64,000 bases of DNA from Neocallimastix lanati (nom. inval.). Taxonomy: Eukaryota; Neocallimastigomycota; Neocallimastigomycetes; Neocallimastigales; Neocallimastigaceae. Below the pieces are notes generated by a model. It did no database searches, had not been told where the DNA came from, and worked only from the letters and a program-made list of their open reading frames with translations. Positions 17,434 through 30,259 of the stretch are shown here, one piece after another. A program made the translations under genes and the position numbers. Location of the stretch: NCBI GenBank assembly GCA_016946835.1, contig JACVTC010000015.1, positions 1,000,001-1,064,000 on the forward strand, in the 5' to 3' direction. Positions within the stretch are counted from its first letter, which is position 1, and each line of letters opens with the position of its first letter.

Positions 17434-17526
<93 letters not shown>

Positions 17527-17564
17527 TGTATTTATAATATAATCAGTATAAATCTTTTTTTTTT

Positions 17565-17639
<75 letters not shown>

Positions 17640-17816
17640 TTTTAATATCATTATAATAATTTAGTGTTATTACTTTAATTCAATTGAAGCACTTTGATCA
17701 AGAGTAAATAAACCGATACCAGTATTACTAACTAAATCTTCACCATAAAAATTTTCCATATACAAACTTGAATAACCTTCAACACTTTATTATAAATAAA
17801 TATAAATTATTTAGCA

Positions 17817-17859
<43 letters not shown>

Positions 17860-19605
17860 TAAATAAAATAAAATAAAATTATATCATTATATTATAATAT
17901 TTATTTATTTATTTATTTATTGATATTTATAATAAAATTATAATAATATAAAATAATATAAAATATAAATATAAATAAAAATAAGGAATTTTTTTATATT
18001 TATTATTTTTTTTTTTTTTTTCATATAATTTATTATTTATACGTAACAAATATAAATATATTCAATATAATATATTTTACCTAGTAACCAGTCCACCAAT
18101 CGTTGAATAAACCTTTCCATTATTACCAACACCTCTTTGCCTTATATTATACATATTAACTTTTGATTCATAATAGCTTGATGAATATATATATAAAAAA
18201 CCACCCTTATTATATAATCAATAATTAATTGTTATTATTATTATTTATTATTATTATTATTTGATATTATTAATATATTAATATCATTATTAATTATTAT
18301 TATTAATTTTATTATAACTATTAATTAATTAATTTATTAATTATTATTATTAATTTTATTATTATTAATTATAATGATATTTCAAAAAAAAAAAAAAAAA
18401 AATAAATAAATTTAAATATTAATATAAATACATATATTTAATAAAAAAATTTTTTTTTTTTTAGATTTATACCGCTCCTTTAGAAGTTGAATTATATACA
18501 TTAATGTTATAGATATTAGTTTTATAAGTATCATAAATATCTATTGATCCTCCATTTTCAAATGAATAATTATCATTAAATGAACAATCATTAATAGATA
18601 TATAACTTTCACGAACACGAATTGCTCCTCTTTAGTTTTTTAAAAAATTTTCATATATATATATATATATATTTATTATTATTATAAATTAGTAATATTA
18701 AAAGTATATATATATAAATATAATTGATTTTATTGATTTAATTGATTTAATTTAAAAATAATACTATATATATATAATAAAAAAAAAAATACATTAAATA
18801 AATAAATAATATTATTAAAATCTAAGATATTCTACCCTCCTTCTTTATAAATGGAAGCTCCTCTTGTAAACGTTGAAAATGAAATAGCTGCTTTCTTTGA
18901 ATATTCAATTTTAATAATTGCAGTTGAGTAATCGCCATCAAAATATGAATGTGTAATAGTTAATGAATTTATATTTTGACCTGTATAAAAAATAATATTA
19001 CGTTTACAGAATGAATTTCCGGTAAATTTGGAATTCGATATGATAACATTTCCATTTAACCTTATACAATATAAATCATTATTTTGATATAAATCATCAT
19101 TTGATATGGCATTAAAATTAACATTATTCATTTTAAAAGATTCATTGTTCGGTACTTCTTCTCCTTCTGATAATAAATCCAATGAACCATTTATATCTGC
19201 ATTTTCAAAGATTACTTGATTATGTTTAAATTTTAAATAACCATTTATTGTTAAATTAAAAAAGTTTACTTCTTTAACAGTTTTCTCGAAAAAAAATCCA
19301 TTAGTAATGTTTTTAAAATTTAATATTGATAGTTCTCTTGAAAGTCCATTGATAGTTATTGATTTTTTATTATTATTTATTATTAAATCTTCAGATAGTT
19401 CTATTTCTGTATTTCCTATATCTATAATCAATGAATCAGTAGATATAGTATTTAAACTTTCTATTAATTCATCTTCATTCTGAACTAGTACTTTCAATGA
19501 ATTTACATGATATATAATGAAACTAGTAATTAATAATATTTTAAACAATATATTTTCTAGTCGATTAAGATATATAAATTCTATACTTTTTCTAAAATAT
19601 ATCAT
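12121..19605 (-). CDS. Receptor-like protein: beta-helix-type ectodomain, EGF-like knot, class C-type 7TM
   Basis: Twenty-two exons join in frame to 1173 residues: 19605-18836, 18629-18473, 18205-18081, 17784-17674, 17359-17174, 16982-16947, 16833-16715, 16517-16467, 16317-16271, 16120-16006, 15792-15451, 15091-14921, 14739-14713, 14542-14393, 14272-14222, 14021-13904, 13797-13565, 13399-13275, 13133-13078, 12914-12726, 12603-12522, 12381-12121. A hydrophobic leader lies at about residues 18-36. Residues ~40-850 are short Ile/Asn/Ser-rich strands with GGAIRV, GGSIDIY and GGLV turns, the look of a right-handed parallel beta-helix. A Cys-rich knot (859-891: C864, C868, C873, C879, C881, C891; CNQGTC, CDC) precedes TM1 at ~902-927. 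Six more hydrophobic segments follow. FGSIIAKAYSLY after TM3 and YLTRHVKNNYKE after TM5 resemble class C receptors (7tm_3). The tail is short and basic. Ligand is unknown. Confidence 0.82.
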
Positions 19606-19932
19606 TGAATTGTTTAAATAAATATATATATATATATATATTAAAAGAAATTTTATAATTGAATTAATATTCTTTTTAAAATATTATATTTAAGTATCTA
19701 TAAGCATTAATTCAAAATTATATATAGATTTGGTATATAATTTAAATTTATATCATTACCTCATTTTTCATTTTTATTACTTTTTTACATATACGTATAA
19801 GAAAAGATAAAAGTTTATAAATATTTTAATAAAAAAAAAATAATTAAGCAAAAATATTAACGATTATAAAAAGAATATAAATAATAATATTATTATTGTT
19901 AATATTAATAATAATAGGAATATATATATATA

Positions 19933-19973
<41 letters not shown>

Positions 19974-20169
19974 AATATAAAGTTAAAAAATAATTAAATT
20001 AATGGCAATTATAAAATATTTTTATTTTTTATTTTTTTTATTTTCCATTAAAAATAAAAATATTAAGTTTAAAAAATATATATATATATATTATTATATT
20101 ATTATAATAATTATTTTTTACTATATTATATCTTTTACAATTATAAATATAAATATAATTAAAGTTTTA

Positions 20170-20217
<48 letters not shown>

Positions 20218-21251
20218 TATAAAAAGTTATAAAAAGAAAAAATAATAAAAATATAATTAAAAAACTGTTCCTATACTAAATTTTTTTATAATATAAATAA
20301 AACGTTTTATCTTTTTTAAAAATTCAATTAATAAAATTTGTTTAATTAAAAAAGTTTTTTCCTACTTTGAATATGAAATATAAAATAAAATAAAATATAA
20401 AATAAAATATAAAATAAAATATAAAATACAATATAAAATAAAATATAAAATACAATATAAAATAAAATATAAAATAAAATATAAAATAAAATAAATATAA
20501 ACTAAAATAAAAAATAAAATAAAATTAAAATTAAAATAAATTATTTTATAAACTATAACTTTTTAACTGTACTTTTTATGTTTTTATTAAAAAAAAAATT
20601 CTTTTCCATAAAGAAATTGGAAATTTTCTAATAGAAAAAAAAAAAAATACAAAAAATAAACAATAAAATAAAATTTAAATTATGATTATTAATTATAAAT
20701 TTTATTATTATTGATTATTGATTATTGATTTATTATTGATTTATTATTTATTATTTATAATTCAATTATTTATTATTGATTATTGATTTATTATTATTAC
20801 TATTGTATATATTTTTTATTAATAATAAAAAAATAAAAAAATAAAAAAAAAAAAAAAAAAAAAACTTTAAATATTTAATGTTCTGTTTGCTTTTTCATAT
20901 TTAAATAAAAATTTTATTTTATCATTTTGAAAATAATAATAATAAAATATAATAATGAAATATATATATATATATATATAACTATTTCTATAAAAAAAAA
21001 AAAAAAAAAAAGCGAAAGGTACTTCTGTTAACTTATAAAGTATATGAAAAATTAACAAACAACCAATAAAAAAAAATAAACTTTTAAACTAAAATTCAAA
21101 AATATTATTATATTATAACCCGAAGTTTTCAATCTTTTTTATTTTATTCATTTTAAAATCAATTAAATTTATTACATTTATACTTATTTATTATTTATTC
21201 AATTATTAAAATATTTATTTATTTATTTATTTTTTTTATTCATTTATTCAT

Positions 21252-21282
<31 letters not shown>

Positions 21283-21335
21283 TTTTTTTATTTATTTATT
21301 TATTTTTTTATTTTTTTATTCATTTATTCATTCAT

Positions 21336-21374
<39 letters not shown>

Positions 21375-21686
21375 TTATTAATGTATATTTACTATATAAG
21401 TAATATAAGAAAAATAAATCAACTGAAGAATAGCCTCTTTCTGAAAATTTAAAAAAATATATATATAATGTTAAAGGATTACTTTACTAAATGATGTAAT
21501 ACTATGGACAATATATAATTACATTTATTTCTAAAAAAAAAAAAAAAAAAAAAAAAGCTACTTCTATTATTATTAAATAAAAATATTTATATTAAAATAA
21601 TTTTTAATAAAATTGTCATAGATTTTTCAAAAGAATGTAATCCCTTAAATTAGCTTGAACTAATACATATAGATTGATATAGATAT

Positions 21687-21728
<42 letters not shown>

Positions 21729-22149
21729 CAAAAAATTGAGAAATAATTAATCCTAATAAACTTTAAAATTAATTTTTAGTTAAAAATATGATTTATATCT
21801 TCATTATTGATAAAGTTATTTTAACTTAAAATTAATTATTAACTAGTTTTCCCAAATAAAAATAAAAATAAAAATAAAAAATAATATTATATATATCATA
21901 GTAATATATATATAACATTGACATAAAAAAATTATGGATAAATATTTATTATTTTCTCTATTTTTCTATTATATATGATTACTGTTGTGTAATACCAATT
22001 TAATAAAAAAAAATAAAGCTTTTATCATTAATATTATAATTATTATTTGTTAAAAATAGTAAAGAAATAATATTCAAATATCTATAATTATTTTTTTATA
22101 TATAAATAAGCTTTTTTTTTTTTAATTGCAATTATTATAATGGATTAAT

Positions 22150-22227
<78 letters not shown>

Positions 22228-22480
22228 TATAAAAAATATATATGTTAATTGTTTTAAAAAACATAATCTAATTTTTATATATAATATTAATAATTAAGAT
22301 TCAAAAAGTAATAAATTAAAATTATTTTAATTTAATTAAAAAAAAATATTATTATAAATTAATTTGAATGATAATAATTAAAAAAAAAATTGTTTTGTTT
22401 TATTTTATTTTATATTTTTTTAATTAAGAAATTTTTTTTTTTTTTATATTAAATTTATAATATATCTATTTTAAAAAAAA
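19606..22480. other. Low-complexity intergenic DNA between divergent genes
   Basis: This is the shared upstream region of the receptor (minus) and the 2H phosphoesterase (plus). It contains poly(A) at 19936-19971, a degenerate AAAATATAAAAT tandem array at about 20378-20495, (TTTA)n at about 21208-21375, poly(T) at 21692-21726 and (TAA)n at about 22150-22227. No coding-like segment is seen. Confidence 0.7.
20378..20495. repeat. AAAATATAAAAT-type 12-bp tandem array
   Basis: About nine units of a 12-bp motif made of AAAATATAAAAT with occasional T-to-C changes (ATACAATATAAA) repeat head to tail. Other repeats nearby are tetra- or mononucleotide tracts. Confidence 0.75.
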
Positions 22481-23770
22481 ATGAATAATAGGGAGCCTGT
22501 GAGTAATCATTTAAATAAAAATAATAATAATGGCAATAGCGATGCCACTCAAAATACTAATGCAAATACTAGATCTCCTCAACAAGAAAAAAAAGAAACT
22601 TATGATTTTTTATTTTCAGATGGAACTCCAGATAACGACTACAAAAAATTAAATAAGGAAGAGATGATTAAAAAAATAAAAGATAAGATCAAAGAATTAA
22701 GAGAAAAAGAAGATGAATTACATAAAAAGTTTAAAAATGGTTATATTCCGTTAAATCTTAACGGAAAAGAAAATATTAAAAATAGCTTTTTTCATCCAAA
22801 CATTAATATTAACAATTTTAAACCGTACGGAAGTCAAATGCCTTTCTCAAACGCTACTGAAAAAGATGGTAAAGGTAAAGAAGCAATTAACGCTAACACC
22901 AGAAGTTGCCATCTTAATGAAACTACTACTAATAAAACCAATGGGAATACACAAGAGGAAGATAAAAAAGTAAAATTTAATACTGAAGGAAGGGAAATTT
23001 TAGAAGATGACGATATTGGATGGTATGGAAAAGGAATATTAAAAGTGGATAAAGGAATAAAATATTTTTTCCAAATTTCCAATATTATTTTAGGCGCCTT
23101 ATTTTTCATTTCCGTCATCTTTTACTTTGCAGGAGTGCATTTTGATGCCTTTAACTATGAAGCACCCTCCATACGAAAATATAGAAATAAAAATCTACAC
23201 AATATGGAATTTAAAGGGTTTTCTCTTTTAATGACACCCGACAGAACGTCGGAAGCCTATCAAATTCTTAATCAAACCATTACAGAGCTTTCCAATGAAT
23301 ATCATACAGAATTATTTGAGCCCCATTTAACCCTCTATGCTCCTATTGATTTACCATTAGAGGACCTTAAAAAAAAATTGAATTCCCTCAGTATGATCGA
23401 ACCTTTTGAACTAAGTATGAATAAAGTAATTACAGGACATAAATATTATCAATGTGTATTGGGAACAATAACTTTAAATTCAGACTTAGAATATGTCTAT
23501 CAGAGAACAATGGAACTTTTAGGCCTCCCACAAAATCACTATTTCCCACATATCAGTTTAATCTATGGAAGTTTTATAACCTATGAAAAGAGGCATATTA
23601 TGAATGAAATACTGAATGAAAAAGGCTACAACAATCTACTTCCACTTAAATTTACCATTTCTCAAATTGAAATATGGAAAACAGAAGGAGAAACTAAGAC
23701 CTGGAAATGTCATGATACTATACCATTTTCAATGGATAATGGAGATGATGATAATGAAGAGGATTATTAA
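22481..23770 (+). CDS. Membrane-anchored 2H phosphoesterase (cyclic phosphodiesterase-like)
   Basis: This is a single-exon protein of 429 residues. Residues 1-170 are Asn-rich and disordered, with a short charged helix at ~55-88 (EEMIKKIKDKIKELREKEDE). One membrane segment lies at ~196-218. The rest, 240-416, is a 2H phosphoesterase domain: both catalytic signatures are intact as PHLTLYAP (H282, T284) and PHISLIYG (H357, S359), 75 residues apart, as in plant and yeast cyclic phosphodiesterases. These enzymes open 2',3'-cyclic nucleotides or ADP-ribose 1'',2''-cyclic phosphate left by tRNA splicing. The fold and active site are seen; the exact substrate and which side of the membrane the domain faces are not. 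The start is the first ATG after stops, preceded by an A-rich stretch. A membrane anchor with a long Asn-rich head is unusual, since yeast CPD1-type enzymes are small and soluble. Confidence 0.88.
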   Translation: MNNREPVSNHLNKNNNNGNSDATQNTNANTRSPQQEKKETYDFLFSDGTPDNDYKKLNKEEMIKKIKDKIKELREKEDELHKKFKNGYIPLNLNGKENIKNSFFHPNININNFKPYGSQMPFSNATEKDGKGKEAINANTRSCHLNETTTNKTNGNTQEEDKKVKFNTEGREILEDDDIGWYGKGILKVDKGIKYFFQISNIILGALFFISVIFYFAGVHFDAFNYEAPSIRKYRNKNLHNMEFKGFSLLMTPDRTSEAYQILNQTITELSNEYHTELFEPHLTLYAPIDLPLEDLKKKLNSLSMIEPFELSMNKVITGHKYYQCVLGTITLNSDLEYVYQRTMELLGLPQNHYFPHISLIYGSFITYEKRHIMNEILNEKGYNNLLPLKFTISQIEIWKTEGETKTWKCHDTIPFSMDNGDDDNEEDY

Positions 23771-23963
23771 GAAATTAATTTCATTTCTTTTACATATATA
23801 TATATACAGATGTAGATAGATATAGATCACTAACATAAGTAAAAAATACGCCCAGGCTTAAGTATTTTATATGATAATTTTTAAAAAAAAAATAAAAAAT
23901 AAAATAAAATTAAAATAAAATAAAAGCACAATAATAATACTAATAATAATTGTAAATTAAATG

Positions 23964-24062
<99 letters not shown>

Positions 24063-24531
24063 TAAGAAATAAATAAATATAATAATTTATAAATTTTCAA
24101 AATAATAATGATAATAAATTATGAATATATCACATATCACATCTATTAAAAAAAAAAAAAAAATAAAAAAAAAAAATAAAATAAAATAAAATAAATAATA
24201 AATAAATAAATACACCTTTTAAAATAGACTTTTTTATTATATAATAATAATAATAATAAAAAAAAAAAAAAAAAATTATTATTGTAATAAAAATAATTCA
24301 TAGTAACAATAATATATAAACTTTTAATTATTCCTCTTTTTTTTTTTTTTTTTTCTTTCTTTCTTTCTTTTATGGTTACATTTTTAAAAATATATTAATA
24401 AAAAAAAAAAAGTCATAATTATATATATTTTTTCTAATTAATTATTTTAATATTTACTTTAATAAGTATCAAGGTATCAAGTTAATATAAATATATAAAT
24501 GAAAAATAGATGATAAATAATAATAATTTAA

Positions 24532-24573
<42 letters not shown>

Positions 24574-24579
24574 AAATAG

Positions 24580-24655
<76 letters not shown>

Positions 24656-24698
24656 TTTTATTTATTTGATTATTTAATATATTATTATTTTATAGTTT

Positions 24699-24729
<31 letters not shown>

Positions 24730-25220
24730 GTTTTTTGTTTTTTGTTTTTTATTTTTTTGTTTTTGTTTAACAATAATTTATTATTTATTTATTTATATTT
24801 ATTATGTTATTAATTAATTAATATTTTTAATAATATTTGTATTTATTAATAATATTATTTTTATTTTAATAGTATTATTAATGATTAAATCTGTTGCCTT
24901 TTTTTTTTTTTTATACATTAACATATATACATGTGTATAAAGATGATGAAGATAGATAAAAGTACTAATAATTATTTGTAAAAAGAAAAAAAAAATTAAT
25001 AATAAATTAAAATAAAATAAAAAAAAATAATTTTGATTATTATTATTGTTGTTGTTGTTGTTATTAGCATTATTATTATTGTCATTCATTCCTTAAAATA
25101 TTTATTACTATTTGTTTTTCTATTTATTTATTTTTTTTTTTTTTTTATTTTTATTAATTATTTATTTCTTTTTTTTCTTTTTTTTTTTTCTAAGAATAGT
25201 ATATATATTTAAATATACAT

Positions 25221-25256
<36 letters not shown>

Positions 25257-25270
25257 TTATTTTTATTTAT
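23771..25270. other. Low-complexity intergenic DNA between convergent genes
   Basis: The region between the 3' ends of the phosphoesterase and the annexin holds a 58-base poly(A) at about 23962-24019 followed by (TAA)n, a poly(A) at 24533-24570, a (TTA)n tract at about 24581-24652 and repeated TTTTG words near 24700-24770. No gene is supported. Confidence 0.7.
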
Positions 25271-26960
25271 TTATTCTTCTTTAGCTTCCTTTTGAAGAGT
25301 ATCTTTTACTTCTTTTTCATTTTTTGTAACATCTTCTTGTACAATTTGATCTGTTTCAAGTGAACCATCCTCTCTTGAAATTTGAATTTCTTCAATATTG
25401 CCTTCCTTTTCATTTTCATCATCACTTTCATCATTAGCATTATCAAAATTAAAATCAATATCTCTACTCTTACCACCATTATCTAATTCATCTGATTTAC
25501 TCTTTTCATTTAATAATAGTAAAATAAGTTCTTTTGTTCTATCATCAACAAACATTGCATTATTTAAATCATCACCAAAGGTACGATCATAATTTTTATT
25601 ATAAATTTCCTTAATTAATTCTAAAATAACTGGTGTTCTATAACGAATAGTATATCTAATTAATTTAGTATGTTGAATTGTAGTAGCATTAATAGCCTTA
25701 TTAAATTGTTCAGCAATATATTGATATCTATTTAAAGCGGATTTTACTATTATATATTATAAAGATAATAAGCATTACATTAATATCAATGTTAAAATAA
25801 TAATTACTAAAAAAAATAAAAAATAAAAAAAAATAATAATAATAATAAATAATAATAATATAATAATAATAAATAAATAAATAAATAAATAAATAAAAAT
25901 AATTTTAATTTTGGTTTTGATTTTGATTTTGGTTTGGTTTGGTTTTTTTACTTACCTAAAATTAAAAAATTCTTTCTAATTGGACCAATAAATTTGTTTT
26001 CAATTACTTGAGTAAATGGTTTATGGTATTTATTTTGATAAGCATAGAATACGTTTCTTAAATGTTGAAATTGACGATGACATAGTATATCACTAAATAT
26101 ACACATATTTATAAAAAAAAATAATAATAATAATAATAATAACAGATTAAATTATTATATGATCTCATCCATCATAAATATATACGTATGTGTATAATTT
26201 TTAATTATTATAATAATAAATAAGATAATTTACGTAACGATCTTTTCTGAAGCATTCCATTTAGCTTCAGTAGCATTATATAATGTTTCAACATCATTAA
26301 CAACATCTTCTTCAGAATATTCTTTGGTTTCTTCTCTTTTTGCCTTTAATATTATAAATTTTATTATTAGAATTTTATTTATTATTTATTATATGTACAT
26401 ATAGAATAAAAATTAAAAATTATATATTATTATTAATAAACTTATTATTATTATTGTTGTTGTTGTTGTTGTTATTATTATTATTATTATTATTATATTT
26501 TATTATTATATTTTATTATTATATTTTATAAATATTATTTATATATAAATATATGTTACCTCTAAACATGTTAAATATAGCCTTTTCATATCACCATAAC
26601 ATTTTTTACTAATAACTTCTTCAATGGTTTTATTATATTTATCTTTGTAATAAGTTTTTATAGCCTTAATATCATGATTTGTTCTTCCAACTAAAACTTC
26701 AGTTAGATATGTATAATTAGCTGTGAAGGTTAAATCACAAGCCTTTTTTTTTAATTAAATAAAAAAAATATAATTTAACAATAATATTAACATTAATAAA
26801 TTTAAATTAGTGTTTAAATAATAATAATAATAATAATATATATATATATATTTAAAATTTTAATTTTAAAAATTTTGAAATCTATATTTTTTGTTAAAAA
26901 AGAGCATTTTCAATGATTACAATTATAAAATTATTTTATTTGATTTCATTTTTTTTAAAA

Positions 26961-26992
<32 letters not shown>

Positions 26993-27514
26993 CTTATCTT
27001 ATCTTATCTTATTATATTATAATCTTATATGACTTATGATATATATTTTATACTATTATATTTACCTGGTAAATTAAATCACAATCAAATTCAATAATTG
27101 GTACAGAAACACCTTTACAAACATCACCGAAAGAACCATGAACTTCTTTTTCAATATGTTGATATAATGTATGACCTTTATATATATATGTTAATAATAC
27201 AAATATTAATGATTAAAATTTTAGACATTATATAAAAAATAAAAAAATAATAATAATAATAATAAAAAAAATTATTAAAACTCATTCTAATCTATTTTAT
27301 ATGTATTTAATATTATACTAATTAATTATTACTCATTTATTTGTTTGTTCATCTGTTTTAAAAATAAAAATAATAGTAATTAAAAATGAAATTTAAAATT
27401 TTTTAAAATTTAGTTTTATATATTTACCATAACTATTATGATATCTTGACATAATTTGAGACATTTGTTTAGGAGTTTTACTACCGAGAATTTCTATTAA
27501 AGTCTTTTAATTGT

Positions 27515-27550
<36 letters not shown>

Positions 27551-27827
27551 AAAATAAAAAAAAAAAAGAAATGTAAACATTATAAATAATAAATCAATAT
27601 AAATTAATTAAAAATTCAATACTTATTATTTATAAATAATGTTTTTATTCAAGAATTGTCTTTTAATTTTAAAATTTTTTATGACAATTTAAATTGTTTA
27701 TTCTTGGAAAATAATTATGATATAATAAAAATGTTGTGATATATACTTTTTCATTAGTTCCTAAACCTTTCATAGTACCTCTTAATTCTTTTATTGTTTT
27801 ATTTACTTCATCTTGATTAAGCAACAT
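25271..27827 (-). CDS. Annexin with an acidic C-terminal tail
   Basis: Seven exons (27827-27747, 27503-27428, 27175-27066, 26742-26560, 26343-26234, 26092-25956, 25746-25271) join in frame to 390 residues. Annexins bind acidic phospholipid membranes in a Ca2+-dependent way. Repeat 1 has the type II calcium loop GLGT (residues 21-24), then LIEILGSKTPKQMSQIMSRY. Repeat 2 shows LTEVLVGRTNHDIKAIKTYY, repeat 3 ILCHRQFQHLRNVFYAY and repeat 4 LIRYTIRYRTPVILELIKEI, so four helical repeats are recognisable. Only repeat 1 keeps GxGT; the others have lost it, so calcium affinity may be reduced. Residues ~314-390 form an Asp/Glu/Asn-rich tail absent from typical annexins of ~310-330 residues. No signal peptide is seen. 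Confidence 0.92.
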
Positions 27828-29952
27828 TTTTGAATTGGTTTTATGAATTAAATTGAAATTAAATTATAATTTTTTTTTTTATTTTTAATTTATCCTTCTG
27901 TTTATTTGTTTATTATATTTTGTTTTGTTTTGTTTTTTATTTTGTTTTATTTTATTTTCTTATTTATTTTTATTTAATTTTTTTTATTTTTATCTTTATT
28001 TTTTTTTTATTTTGTATTATTATTATAATTTTTATTTTATTTTTTCTTTATCTTTTATTAAATCATTAAATCTTCCCTTCCAAAAATATATTTAAATGTC
28101 AAAAAAAAAAAATAAAATAAGTAAAAAAAAAAAATTATATATATATTTGAAACATAAATAAAATTAAAAAAAAAAAATAATTAAAAAATATTATTATATA
28201 ATTTTTTAAAATATTATTTATTTATTATTATTATTTTATCTTTATTTAAATAAAAGTATATCTATTCATTATTATTTATTTATATATATATTTATTTATT
28301 TATTTATATTTATTTATTTATTTATTTATTTATTTATTATAAAAAATGTTAAAAATTTTTTGACATTTTTATTTAATTTTCGAAATTTAAATAGTTTTAA
28401 TATATTAATATTTATTTCTATATATTACAATAATATATAATGAATACAATTGTATTAAATATTTTTTTTTTGTACTTCATTACAGTTTAGGGAATAATTT
28501 AAGACGCAAGAATTAATTTAATTTCATAATATATTTAAATATATACTAATATATTATATAATTTAAATATTTTTTTTTCATATTTCAAAATAAAATTTTA
28601 ATTAATAATAAATGAGTAAATGAATGTATAATTAACTAAATAAATTTCAATAGAATTTATATTTAAATGTAAAAATTTATAAATAAATAAATAAATAAAT
28701 AGTATATTAGATAAAAATATGTAATACTTAAATAAATTTCAATTAATGTAGTAAAATGTACGATAGATATTACAATTTAATACATACATAATTATTATTT
28801 ATGAAATTATAAATTCTAACCTTTAGTATTTTAATTAAAGGTTATATATTCAAACCTTTTTTTTTTAATAATAAATTAGTATTAAATAATTTATATTATA
28901 TTTAATATATTATGTACTAATTATTATTATAACTAAATATCTTATCTTTATAATTCTATTCTTCATATAAATAACTAAATAATTATATAGTAATAAATAA
29001 TATATAAAATATCACAATAAATTTCAGTTTTAATTGTAAGGAAAATTTATTGAAAAAAAAAAATATTATCTATAATAGTGATATATTTACTAATTAAAAT
29101 TATATTAACATTTAAAAAAGTTATTATTACAAACTATTCTTTTTACTTTTTAAATGAATTGTTTTTTTTTTTATAATTCTTTATATTCTTCAAATAAGTA
29201 TTCGTAATAAAATTATTTAAAAGTGATTTGAATATCTTTTTGCTAATATTTTATTGATTACATTAGTACTTCTCATTTAAAGTTTCTTTTTATATTTTAT
29301 TTCTTTTTTTTTTATTTTTACGTTTTTGTAATCTATAATAATTTATTCAATAATACACAAAATAATACTATATATAATTTCTAAAGAATAATTAAATAAT
29401 CTAACTTTGATAAAAAGAACTAAAACAATAATGTTCTTTAATTGTGTAAAGTTTTTCTTATAATTTTAATAATTATGGTTTTTTATAAAAAAAAAAGATA
29501 ATAAATAAGTAAAAAATAAAAAAAAAATATATTGGAATTTTTTTTTTAAATAAAAGTTAATTGTATGTATTAGTTATTGTAATTTATTATTATTTTTTTT
29601 TTTAATGAAACTTTTATTTATTAGAAAAATAATAATATTATTATGTTATTATCTTTATATATTTATTTTATTTTATTCCAGTTATTTATTATTATTTTGA
29701 TTTTATAATTATTATTATTAAATATTTTTTTATGGTTTCTTTATCATGTTTTCTATTAATTTTTATATCAATGATTTAATTTTATTCTTTTAATATTTAA
29801 TCAATATTAAATTATTAACATTAATTTATAATAATATTTTAATAATGATATTTTTAGATGATTTAAGATATGTTAATACTTTGTACGGAATTAAAATTAT
29901 TTTAATTATTTTTTATTATTTTTTCTTATTTTAGGTATTTTAATAATAATAA

Positions 29953-29983
<31 letters not shown>

Positions 29984-30228
29984 TTTAATTATTATTAATA
30001 TTTTTTAATTATTAATTATTATTATTATTATTATAGTTATTTTGTATAATTTTAATTTAAATATTTTAATTAATTGTTTCATTATAATTTCATGCATAAT
30101 AAAGATTTTGATCTTTTTTAATTTAATCTTTTCTGTATTTTCATTTTTTAACTTTTTAAAAATATTGAAATAAAAATATGAATATATAAAAATATAAATA
30201 TATGGATATATGGATATAAAAAGATAAT

Positions 30229-30259
<31 letters not shown>

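Noticed and set aside
24814-25363. Asn-rich minus-strand and Phe/Tyr-rich plus-strand frames before the annexin
   Set aside because: Both are low-complexity repeats without a domain, splice support or normal amino-acid mix.
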